Assembly: GCA_024689285.1 (NCBI GenBank)
Contig: JAILDR010000105.1
Coordinates: 1 to 14,799 of the forward strand
DNA: 14,799 nt
Direction of reading: 5' to 3'
Origin: Bacteroidales bacterium
GTDB taxonomy: Bacteria; Bacteroidota; Bacteroidia; Bacteroidales; F082
The position numbers and the translations under genes are program-made. Below are positions 7,885 through 14,162 of this stretch, in pieces. Every line of letters starts with the position of its first letter. Within the stretch, counting starts at the first letter, position 1. A model generated the notes under the pieces. The model was not told the origin of the DNA, made no database searches, and saw only the letters and a list, made by a program, of their open reading frames with translations.

Positions 7885-8427
7885 CTAAAGGTACTCTTTC
7901 AGCCCCTCCCTGAGCTGTTTGATAGCCGCCATCATGTGGGCTTCGACAGTTTTTTGCGAGATGTGGAGTTTCTCTGCGATTTCGGAATATTTCATCCCAT
8001 CGAAACGACTTGCCATGAACACTTCGCGACGTTTCTCGGGCATAGCGGCCAGCACTTTACGATAGGATTCCTCCAAATTGTTGGACTGCAACTTCTCAGC
8101 CGGATCAGCCTCATCCGATTCATTAGTATACATCATCAAATGGGCTTCATTATGTGAACGCTGGGTATTAATATAGGTGTATGCCGCATTGCGCACCGAA
8201 CTTACCAGATACGATTCAAAAGAAGAGGAAATCTTCAGTTTGTGGCGTCCAGTCCATAGTCTCACGAACAAATCCTGAACGATTTCCGAGGCCACATCCT
8301 CATCGGCAACAAAGCGGAAACAGAAGCGCACCAAAGGAGCATAAAAGCGACGAAAAATCTTGTTGAAAGACTCGCGATCGCCGCTCTTCATCCGCTCAAT
8401 CAGACTATTTAATTCACTTGCGTCCAT
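7885..8427 (-). CDS. ECF RNA polymerase sigma factor (sigma-70 family)
   Basis: This 180-residue protein has the two-domain layout of an extracytoplasmic-function sigma factor. Region 2 covers about 22-90 (FNKIFRRFYAPLVRFCFRFV, EIVQDLFVRLWTGRHKL, FESYLVSSVRNAAYTYI). Region 4 covers about 118-172, with the helix-turn-helix MKYSEIAEKLHISQKTVEAH. It would direct core polymerase to a private set of promoters when released by FecR, encoded next downstream. The frame runs open up to 8529, but I chose the ATG at 8427. The family normally begins close to the first region-2 helix, the extra 34 residues resemble no domain, and a TAnnTTTG promoter element at 8471-8464 lies between the two starts. The specific regulon cannot be named from sequence. 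Confidence 0.93.
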   Translation of the reverse strand: MDASELNSLIERMKSGDRESFNKIFRRFYAPLVRFCFRFVADEDVASEIVQDLFVRLWTGRHKLKISSSFESYLVSSVRNAAYTYINTQRSHNEAHLMMYTNESDEADPAEKLQSNNLEESYRKVLAAMPEKRREVFMASRFDGMKYSEIAEKLHISQKTVEAHMMAAIKQLREGLKEYL

Positions 8428-8450
8428 TAATAAATTAAGGTATGGCCTTA

Positions 8451-8498
8451 CCGATACAAATCGCAAAAGTAATCTTTTTAGCCATACAAGCCGCAAAA
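8451..8498. repeat. Imperfect 18-bp direct repeat upstream of the sigma gene
   Basis: Two copies exactly 30 bp apart, at 8451-8468 and 8481-8498, agree at 14 of 18 positions (shared cores ATACAA and CGCAAAA). They overlap the predicted sigma-gene promoter: one copy supplies the -7 element and the other the -33 element. This could be a tandem regulator site or two similar promoter-like units. Confidence 0.4.
8464..8497 (-). promoter_or_regulatory. Predicted promoter of the sigma-fecR unit
   Basis: Read on the minus strand, TACTTTTG at 8471-8464 fits the Bacteroidetes -7 consensus TAnnTTTG. A TTTTG at 8498-8494 lies 22 bp upstream, slightly longer than usual spacing. Transcription would begin near 8457, giving a leader of about 30 nt before the ATG at 8427. 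This is why the upstream in-frame starts were rejected. Confidence 0.5.
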
Positions 8499-8619
8499 CA
8501 CAATAAAAAAGGCGAACAAAACCTAACACGCATATTAATTATCTATTTGTTTATCTGTATATTACATAAAACAAAGCAAAAACAAGAAGAAAAAAGTCAT
8601 GAAAAAAGGGGAGAAAACA

Positions 8620-8648
8620 TTGTCGCATTGAAAAAAGTTGTATTTTTG
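8620..8648 (+). promoter_or_regulatory. Predicted promoter of rplU-rpmA
   Basis: TATTTTTG at 8641-8648 matches TAnnTTTG exactly. A TTG at 8620-8622 lies 18 bp upstream, as expected for the -33 element. Transcription would start near 8655, leaving a leader of about 40 nt before the rplU ATG at 8695. Confidence 0.6.
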
Positions 8649-8694
8649 CAGTCCGAAAAAAAGAAGAGTAACTATCTCATAAAGACATCGAAAA

Positions 8695-9006
8695 ATGTAC
8701 GCAATAGTAGAAATCGCAGGACAGCAATTCAAGGTGACGAAAGGACAGCAGATTTTCGTCAACAGGCTGCATGAGGAAGAGGGAAGCAAGGTTTCCTTCA
8801 ACAGAGTTATGTTAATTGACAACGAAGGTTCGACGAAAGTAGGAGCCCCGACGGTAGACGGTGCCAGTGTCGAAGCCACGATTATGCAGCACTGCAAGGG
8901 CAACAAAGTTATCGTCTTCAAGAAGAAGAGAAGAAAAGGCTATCAGACATCTAACGGCCACCGTCAGTATCTGAGCCAGATTAAGATTGAGAATATCACT
9001 GAGTAA
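8695..9006 (+). CDS. rplU: 50S ribosomal protein L21
   Basis: This 103-residue protein has normal length for L21, which binds 23S rRNA in the large subunit. It opens with MYAIVEIAGQQFKVTKGQ, the family's conserved N-terminus. The basic signature at about 75-91 (F-K-K-K-R-R-K-G-Y-Q-T-S-N-G-H-R-Q) is the rRNA-binding hallmark. The rpmA start follows 23 nt later, the near-universal rplU-rpmA order, and both share a promoter at 8620-8648 and a terminator after rpmA. Confidence 0.99.
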   Translation: MYAIVEIAGQQFKVTKGQQIFVNRLHEEEGSKVSFNRVMLIDNEGSTKVGAPTVDGASVEATIMQHCKGNKVIVFKKKRRKGYQTSNGHRQYLSQIKIENITE

Positions 9007-9029
9007 AAACCCGAAAAAACTAAAGAGAT

Positions 9030-9302
9030 ATGGCACACAAGAAAGGCGTTGGTAGTTCCGACAACGGTCGCGAGTCTGCAAGTAAACGACTCGGAGTGAA
9101 ACTTTTCGGTGGACAAGCCGCTATCGCTGGCAACATCATCGTCCGTCAGCGCGGCACGAAACACTATCCTGGTAAGAACGTCGGCATGGGCAAGGATCAC
9201 ACCCTGTACGCCAAGTGCGACGGCGTTGTGGAATTCCAGAAGAAGAAGGGCGACAGATCCTTTGTGAACATTGTCCCCGTCGAAGCTGAAATCACCGAAT
9301 AA
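9030..9302 (+). CDS. rpmA: 50S ribosomal protein L27
   Basis: This 90-residue protein starts directly with [16 protein letters not shown]. It has the short N-terminal arm that reaches towards the peptidyl-transferase centre and lacks the cleaved leader found in Firmicutes L27. The family signature GNIIVRQRG is at 34-42, followed by [15 protein letters not shown]. It is the second gene of the rplU-rpmA operon and is followed by a strong terminator. Confidence 0.99.
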   Translation: MAHKKGVGSSDNGRESASKRLGVKLFGGQAAIAGNIIVRQRGTKHYPGKNVGMGKDHTLYAKCDGVVEFQKKKGDRSFVNIVPVEAEITE

Positions 9303-9328
9303 GCAAAACTTATATTCATACAATTTAT

Positions 9329-9362
9329 CCCGACTGTCATCACAAATGCAGTCGGGTTTTTT
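9329..9362 (+). terminator. Rho-independent terminator of rplU-rpmA
   Basis: Stem CCCGACTG (9329-9336) / CAGTCGGG (9349-9356), 8 bp and GC-rich, encloses a 12-nt loop in which CAT/ATG may extend the pairing. Six T residues follow (9357-9362). It ends 26 nt after the rpmA stop. Confidence 0.9.
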
Positions 9363-9384
9363 AGTATAGTTCCGGCAAATTGCG

Positions 9385-9392
9385 TATCTTTG
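9385..9392 (+). promoter_or_regulatory. Predicted -7 promoter element of the lipoprotein-TPR unit
   Basis: TATCTTTG fits TAnnTTTG exactly and sits between the rpmA terminator and the lipoprotein ATG at 9414. No convincing -33 TTTG is visible; its position would fall near the end of the terminator T run. Transcription would start near 9399, giving a leader of about 15 nt. Confidence 0.5.
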
Positions 9393-9413
9393 CGCTCCAA
9401 AAACAGACGCTTC

Positions 9414-9917
9414 ATGAGAAAAACCAAACTCATCCTCATCGCGGCCATCGCCTGCATCGTATTGTCCGGCTGCAACAACCAGCCCAAAACAACCATTGAA
9501 AAAATCAACCTCCTGAAAAAGCAAGTTGCTACTGATGCCAAAGCATTACAAGCCATTGCCAACGAAGATTTCACCACCCTACAGAATGACTTCCACTACT
9601 GCGACTCCATGCTGCAGTACATCGATGCGGAACAAGTCAAAGCCAACTTCGACCAACTCAACCTCACACAAGCTTATATCCTGCAATTCAAGGAGGTAAA
9701 ACCTGTCATGGAAAAAAAGATGGACTACCTCGTGCAACAACTGGACAACCTGAAATCGGATGCCGAGAGCCAATACCTCCCCGATTCCTTGGTATTAATC
9801 TACCTTGACACCGAAACGAAAGTGGCCGACACACTTCACGCTCAGGTGGATTATTTCAAAGACAGCTTCAGCAGCTGCCAGAAATCACTCAACCAGATGA
9901 AAAAGGTCAACAAATAA
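9414..9917 (+). CDS. Small helical lipoprotein of unknown function
   Basis: This 167-residue protein starts with a lipoprotein signal peptide: basic RKTK, a hydrophobic stretch, and the lipobox LSGC ending at Cys20, so it should be lipid-anchored. The mature part is rich in Lys, Asp, Gln and Leu and appears mostly alpha-helical, probably coiled-coil (INLLKKQVATDAKALQAI, KKMDYLVQQLDNLKSDAE). Two further cysteines lie near 63 and 155. I do not recognise a named family. An in-frame TTG at 9390 was rejected because it overlaps the -7 element at 9385-9392. The TPR gene begins 4 nt after this stop, so the two probably act together in the cell envelope. Confidence 0.85.
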   Translation: MRKTKLILIAAIACIVLSGCNNQPKTTIEKINLLKKQVATDAKALQAIANEDFTTLQNDFHYCDSMLQYIDAEQVKANFDQLNLTQAYILQFKEVKPVMEKKMDYLVQQLDNLKSDAESQYLPDSLVLIYLDTETKVADTLHAQVDYFKDSFSSCQKSLNQMKKVNK

Positions 9918-9921
9918 TCCG

Positions 9922-11769
9922 ATGAAGCTACGTTGGATACATATCATTATATTGTTCCTCCTCGCCCTACAGGTGAACGCACAGGTAACCACGCCACCCA
10001 AAGGGAAGAAGCAGAAAGCCGACCCTAACTGGGAACAGCGGCAGATTGACGAGCAACTGGCTGGGCAATATTTTCGCGAGCAAGATTACGAAAAGGCGCA
10101 GGAAATCTATAAAAAACTCTACAACAGCTCCAAGCAGTCCTACCATTTCCAGCAATACATCGAGTGCTGCATCTTCCTTAAGCAATACAAGGAAGCCGAG
10201 CGCGAACTGAAGAATTTCTACAAGGAAAACCCCAACTACAGCAGAAGCCTCGTCGACCTCATATACATCTACACCCTTGAAGAGAAAAACGACAAGGCCA
10301 AAAAACAGTTTGACGAGATGATGAAGTCACTGCCTGAAAACGCCTCCGTCATCCGCAATCTTGGCAGCCAGCTCCAATCGCGGCAACTCTACGAAATGGC
10401 TACAACCGTATATGAGAAAGGCAACAAGATGTTTGAGGGCAAGGAGACCTTCTATATGGATATGGCTTACATGCGCCAGTCGTCTGCCAACTATCAGGAA
10501 GCCTTCCAGTATTACTTCATGGAGTTAGAGGCCCATCCGGGACAATACAACAACATACGGAACCGCCTGCAATCAATGCTGTACTACGATGTCAACAAAA
10601 GCATCACCGACGAGCTCCGCACGGCATTGCTGAAACGCACGCAAGAGAAGCCAGACAACCTCGAACTGGCCCAAATGCTGGTTTGGCTGGCCACCATAGA
10701 AGAGGACTACGACATCGCATTGGCACAATGCCTGAGCATCGACCGCAAAACCGGAAACCAAGATGGCCAAATCATCAATTTAGCAAGCATCTGCCTGAAC
10801 AACAAGCAGTACGATGTGGCAAAGGATGGTTATGAATATGTTGCCGACAAGGGCAAAAGCAATCCTTTCTATGGACAAGCCGTTGCAGGAATCATTAATA
10901 CGGAGTACCAAAAGCTGAAGTTCGAGAACAAGGCCGACACGAAACCCTACGAGCGACTATCCAAACGCATCGATGAAGCCTATAACGACGTAAACACCAA
11001 TGACTTGACCAGACTCACTTTGATTCAAGCCGACATTATGACTTATCAGCTCGGACAATCCAAAGAAGCCATCGCCCTGTTGCAAAACGCCATTGAAAAC
11101 GTGAATGGCAAACAAGACCAAGCCCAACTCAAGCTGAAATTGGGGGACATTTATTTGCACAATGACGAGATGTGGGAGGCCACTCTGTTGTACAGTCAGG
11201 TTGACAAGAGCATGAAGGAAGAGCCGTTAGGTCACGAAGCCCGCTTCAAAAACGCCCAACTGCGCTATTTCATTGGCGAATACGAATGGGCTGAAAGCCA
11301 ACTGAAGGTGCTGAAAGCCGCCACCTCCAAACTTATCGCCAACGATGCTATGACGCTTTCACTCATCATCAAAGACAACCTTGAAGTCGACACCAGCGGT
11401 TTGGAACTCAAGCGTTTGGCCCGTGCCGATTACCGTATCTATCAGCAGCGCGACGACGAAGCCCTTGTCCTCCTTGACGAGATTATCGCCAACGGGAATG
11501 AAGTTAGCCTACCGCACGCCTTGTTCCGCAAGGGCGAGTTGGCAGAGAAACGGAAAGAGCACCAGACTGCTGAACAACTGTTTCTGCAAATCGTGGAGCA
11601 ATATCCCGACAGCTACATGGCTGACGCTGCCTTGATGCAGGCCGCCTTAATCGAGCAAAACCAGTTAAAAAACAAGGAATTAGCAAAACAGCATTATGAA
11701 AAACTGATTGACGAATATCCGACGAGCATTTATACCGCCCAAGCCAAGAAGAACTATCGAAAGCTATGA
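9922..11769 (+). CDS. Exported tetratricopeptide-repeat protein
   Basis: This 615-residue protein has a signal peptide at 1-20 (cleavage QVNA/Q). A basic, proline-containing linker (PPKGKKQKADP) precedes alpha-alpha repeats that run to the end. TPR-type helical pairs are clear at about 44-110 (AGQYFREQDYEKAQEIYKKL, FLKQYKEAERELKNF), and repeats continue. The C-terminal 530-610 region (ALFRKGELAEKRKEHQTAEQLFLQIVEQYPDS, ending in YPTSIYTAQAKKNYRKL) resembles the BamD/YbgF type of TPR. It should lie in the periplasm or on an envelope face as a protein-protein scaffold. A specific partner cannot be named, but the lipoprotein encoded 4 nt upstream is the obvious candidate. No catalytic domain is visible. 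Confidence 0.92.
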   Translation: MKLRWIHIIILFLLALQVNAQVTTPPKGKKQKADPNWEQRQIDEQLAGQYFREQDYEKAQEIYKKLYNSSKQSYHFQQYIECCIFLKQYKEAERELKNFYKENPNYSRSLVDLIYIYTLEEKNDKAKKQFDEMMKSLPENASVIRNLGSQLQSRQLYEMATTVYEKGNKMFEGKETFYMDMAYMRQSSANYQEAFQYYFMELEAHPGQYNNIRNRLQSMLYYDVNKSITDELRTALLKRTQEKPDNLELAQMLVWLATIEEDYDIALAQCLSIDRKTGNQDGQIINLASICLNNKQYDVAKDGYEYVADKGKSNPFYGQAVAGIINTEYQKLKFENKADTKPYERLSKRIDEAYNDVNTNDLTRLTLIQADIMTYQLGQSKEAIALLQNAIENVNGKQDQAQLKLKLGDIYLHNDEMWEATLLYSQVDKSMKEEPLGHEARFKNAQLRYFIGEYEWAESQLKVLKAATSKLIANDAMTLSLIIKDNLEVDTSGLELKRLARADYRIYQQRDDEALVLLDEIIANGNEVSLPHALFRKGELAEKRKEHQTAEQLFLQIVEQYPDSYMADAALMQAALIEQNQLKNKELAKQHYEKLIDEYPTSIYTAQAKKNYRKL

Positions 11770-11772
11770 TAA

Positions 11773-11942
11773 AACTACGGATTAAACTGATTGAACGGAT
11801 AATTTTGCAGCCAAGGCTGCGGATTGATACGGATTCTATGCCGCTTTGCGTCGACATGCCTCTTCCCGCTATCCTTAGAATCGGATGCTTGCATCCCTAT
11901 AATTTCGGAAACAAATCTGTAGAATCCGTGAAATCCGTAGTT
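11773..11942. repeat. Intergenic inverted-repeat element (MITE-like)
   Basis: The ends are a perfect 11-bp inverted repeat: AACTACGGATT (11773-11783) and AATCCGTAGTT (11932-11942). Inside, ACGGATTCTA (11829-11838) pairs perfectly with TAGAATCCGT (11920-11929). CGGAT motifs recur at 11779, 11796, 11820 and 11830 on the left, answered by ATCCG on the right. Two tight local hairpins are also present: GCAGCC-AA-GGCTGC (11807-11820) and GGATGC-TT-GCATCC (11883-11896). The element starts 4 nt after the TPR stop and ends 10 nt before the rsmA ATG, filling the whole gap. The CGGAT/ATCCG ends resemble intergenic repeats that I recall as common in Bacteroidota genomes; mobility is inference. Confidence 0.7.
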
Positions 11943-11952
11943 AAACAATTGA

Positions 11953-12732
11953 ATGAATATGCTTGAAGTTAGACCCAAGAAAAGTTTAGGTCAGCATTTC
12001 CTGACCGACCAAAACATAGCGAAACAGATTGTGGAACAGCTGTCGCCCGACGTGGAGACCGTCATCGAAGTTGGAGCCGGCACGGGCGTGTTGACCCAGT
12101 ATTTAGTGCAAGATGTCCTCAACAAGTTCCACGTCATCGAGATTGACAAGGAGTCCATCGCCTATTTGGAGAAACATTTTCCCATGTTAGGCGAACGGCT
12201 CATCGAAGGCGACTTCCTCCGCACCGACCTCAGTCTATTCGGGAAACAGAACACGGCCATCATTGGCAACTTCCCCTACAACATCAGCAGCCAAATCTTC
12301 TTCCAGGTGCTGAAATACAAGGAGCAGGTCGTCGAGGTGGTGGGGATGGTGCAGAAAGAAATGGCCGAGCGCATGGCCGCCAAGGAAGGCAGCAAGACCT
12401 ACGGCATCCTGAGCGTACTGATGCAGGCCTGGTACGACATCGAGTATCTTTTCACCGTACACGAGAACGTGTTCAACCCGCCTCCGAAGGTGAAGTCGGC
12501 AGTCATCAAGATGCGGCGCAACGCCGTCACCGACCTGGGCTGCGACGAGAAACTGTTTGTCACTATCATCAAGCAGGCCTTCAACCAGCGCCGCAAGACC
12601 ATGCGCAACTCGTTGCGTCCGTTGCTCAGCCCCGAAATCATCGGAAACGAAGTTTTCGACAAACGCCCTGAACAACTTTCAGTACAGGAGTTTATTGAGT
12701 TGACAAATTTGATTGGGGAAAGCCACAAGTAG
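11953..12732 (+). CDS. rsmA: 16S rRNA dimethyladenosine transferase (A1518/A1519)
   Basis: RsmA (KsgA) uses S-adenosylmethionine to dimethylate two adjacent adenines in the 3'-terminal hairpin of 16S rRNA during small-subunit assembly. The 259-residue length is normal. Family motifs are present in order: KKSLGQHFLTD (9-19), SAM-binding EVGAGTG (39-45), acidic IEIDKE (62-67) and GDFLRTD (86-92), catalytic NFPYN (106-110), FNPPPKVKSAV (174-184), and C-terminal FNQRRKTMRNSL (210-221). The ATG at 11959 is an alternative start two codons in. The 5' region lies directly against the inverted-repeat element, so any close promoter or leader structure would fall inside it. Confidence 0.98.
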   Translation: MNMLEVRPKKSLGQHFLTDQNIAKQIVEQLSPDVETVIEVGAGTGVLTQYLVQDVLNKFHVIEIDKESIAYLEKHFPMLGERLIEGDFLRTDLSLFGKQNTAIIGNFPYNISSQIFFQVLKYKEQVVEVVGMVQKEMAERMAAKEGSKTYGILSVLMQAWYDIEYLFTVHENVFNPPPKVKSAVIKMRRNAVTDLGCDEKLFVTIIKQAFNQRRKTMRNSLRPLLSPEIIGNEVFDKRPEQLSVQEFIELTNLIGESHK

Positions 12733-12804
12733 ATTCAATTGGCAGCAAAGCTAAGGATTCCTAAGCCTGCCGGAGAGCCGCCATCAGTAGTGCCTTGGGA
12801 ATTT

Positions 12805-13149
12805 TTACTGTGCAACAAGAAAAGCGGCAAGTTTGCTTTGCGAGTCGAAAGTGAGCATCTGCGCTGGAGGTATGCCGAGCTGACGCTCACGCTTGCGACC
12901 ATCGGCCACCTTCTCCATCATGACACAGAGGTCGTCGTTGCGACCAATGTAGCTGAAATTCTTGTCAGGATGCGCGATGACGATATTGTAAAGCTCATCG
13001 GTGAAAGAACGCGACATGAAGCCGATGCCTTCAAAGTCGAGTATCACAGTGTTCACTTCGGGAGAGATAATATCGGCTAATAAAGTGGCCTTGGCACGCG
13101 AGAAAAGGTCGGCGTGGTATATGTCGTAGAGTTTGATGATTTGTTTCAT
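12805..13149 (-). CDS. STAS-like (DUF4325-type) domain protein
   Basis: This 114-residue protein consists of one small alpha/beta domain. The pattern LFSRAKATLLADI, then NTVILDFEGIGFMSRSFTDELYN (about 33-55) is what I recognise as the STAS-like DUF4325 family. Ser46 and Ser48 (S-R-S-F-T-D-E) sit roughly where anti-anti-sigma STAS proteins carry their regulatory serine. The frame is open further upstream (to 13266), but that part overlaps the coding end of the ATPase gene in another frame, so I chose the ATG at 13149. It lies 13 nt after the ATPase stop and is probably co-translated with it. The inferred role is the partner of the ATPase in a switch resembling SpoIIAB/SpoIIAA; the target is unknown. 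Confidence 0.75.
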   Translation of the reverse strand: MKQIIKLYDIYHADLFSRAKATLLADIISPEVNTVILDFEGIGFMSRSFTDELYNIVIAHPDKNFSYIGRNDDLCVMMEKVADGRKRERQLGIPPAQMLTFDSQSKLAAFLVAQ

Positions 13150-13162
13150 ATCGTTTGTTGTT

Positions 13163-14077
13163 TTATTCGAGGTAATTGATATAGTTGAATCCTTCGGGCG
13201 CGTTGACGGGGACACGAAGGAGAATGAGAGTGCCTTCCCAATGGAAGATATTCTTGGTATTGGCATAGTAGTTCAAGTTTTGACGCTCGTAGCGATGGAA
13301 GGCACTGCCAGAGAGCATGAAAAAAGAGCCGCCAAGTCCCTCCACGAGCATACGCTTCGATGTGGAGATGCCATAGCCTCGGTTCTCGGTTTCAGGCCGG
13401 TTTTTGGTGGAGCGTCCCTCGTTGGCCAGCCGGAGAGCTGCGGCAGGGTCGTTGTCGATTTCCTGCTGGTAGAGATTGGCTCGCTTGTAGTTACCGGGGA
13501 TGGTGATGCCGCTATCTGCAATGCATAGGTTGATGCATTGCTCAAGTTCGAGGTATTGCGAGAAAAGGTAACCGTTGGGACTTCCCGAGTGCTCATAGAT
13601 GTTGTCGATGAGTTCGCTGAGGAAATAGCTGATGGGCGTGTTGACGGCCGCTCCGACGTTTGTCTGCCTAACGATGATATTGCGCGCAATGGAGCAAAAG
13701 GCATCCTTGTTGTCGTCCGTCATCGAGAAACTGCACAAGGGAATGTAGTTGCGGTCTGCGTATTGGGCCATCACATTCTCGGCAGTTTCGCGCGTGGCGT
13801 TCTCAAAATGCAGCATGCGGTCGAAGTGGATACCATTCAAATAGGATTGCATCTGCAAAGTGATGTTCTCGCACAAGATGTCCTTGTCAGCCTGTTGGCG
13901 GAAGATGGCAAGCGGGGCGAGGAAAAACGGATGGAGGAAGGAGGCTTCGCGGAAGTCCCATACCACTGAGTCGTCACTGGCTGTTTGGCGCGTCTGATTC
14001 ACCACCTGAATAAGATGGTTGAAGATGTCGCCCATGAGTTCGTCCTCGCTGACATTGGGAATAATCACTCTTTGCAT
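13163..14077 (-). CDS. GHKL-type ATP-binding protein (HATPase_c)
   Basis: This 304-residue cytoplasmic protein carries a C-terminal HATPase_c fold at about 150-298. The N box is SELIDNIYEHS (154-164, with Glu155 and Asn159), the G1-like motif is DSG (188-190), and the G2-like motif is NRGYGISTSKRM (232-243). No dimerisation/His-phosphorylation region or membrane segment is present, so it is not a classic sensor kinase. The first 115 residues (VVWDFREASFLHPFFLAPLAIF) look like a STAS-like sandwich, echoing the neighbouring gene. The start at 14077 was chosen over the open frame's first ATG at 14122 because a TAnnTTTG element lies at 14109-14102. The STAS-like gene follows 13 nt downstream. The inferred role is an anti-sigma-like kinase or switch; whether it phosphorylates its partner is unknown. 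Confidence 0.82.
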   Translation of the reverse strand: MQRVIIPNVSEDELMGDIFNHLIQVVNQTRQTASDDSVVWDFREASFLHPFFLAPLAIFRQQADKDILCENITLQMQSYLNGIHFDRMLHFENATRETAENVMAQYADRNYIPLCSFSMTDDNKDAFCSIARNIIVRQTNVGAAVNTPISYFLSELIDNIYEHSGSPNGYLFSQYLELEQCINLCIADSGITIPGNYKRANLYQQEIDNDPAAALRLANEGRSTKNRPETENRGYGISTSKRMLVEGLGGSFFMLSGSAFHRYERQNLNYYANTKNIFHWEGTLILLRVPVNAPEGFNYINYLE

Positions 14078-14101
14078 GTCTTCATCGTTAAGTTGAGGTT
14101 G

Positions 14102-14129
14102 CAAAGTTACAACAATCCCCACAATTCAA
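14102..14129 (-). promoter_or_regulatory. Predicted promoter of the ATPase-STAS pair
   Basis: On the minus strand, TAACTTTG (14109-14102) fits TAnnTTTG, with TTG (14129-14127) 17 bp upstream. Transcription would start near 14095, just before the ATG at 14077. The CPBP gene ends upstream at 14163, so the pair is likely expressed independently of it. Confidence 0.5.
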
Positions 14130-14162
14130 GCATAATTATATCCGAAAATGGCATAAAAGCAT

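Noticed and set aside
8428..8529. In-frame N-terminal extension of the sigma factor (34 residues)
   Set aside because: It contains the predicted promoter, is not like any sigma-factor domain, and the family normally starts near the ATG at 8427.
8562..9524. Minus-strand open frames opposite rplU, rpmA and the lipoprotein gene
   Set aside because: The plus-strand genes are certain or well supported, and these frames cross the terminator and promoter; they are shadows.
11766..11966. 66-codon open frame across the intergenic element
   Set aside because: It is formed by the repeated CGGAT/ATCCG motifs and overlaps the rsmA start; no known protein family is visible.
12741..12775. Imperfect hairpin (GGCAG...CTGCC) between the convergent rsmA and STAS-like genes
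   Set aside because: The stem has a bulge and a mismatch and no U run follows on either strand, so I do not call it a terminator.
14078..14122. In-frame upstream ATG giving the ATPase 15 extra residues
   Set aside because: The -7 promoter element at 14109-14102 lies inside that stretch, so transcription would start after this ATG.
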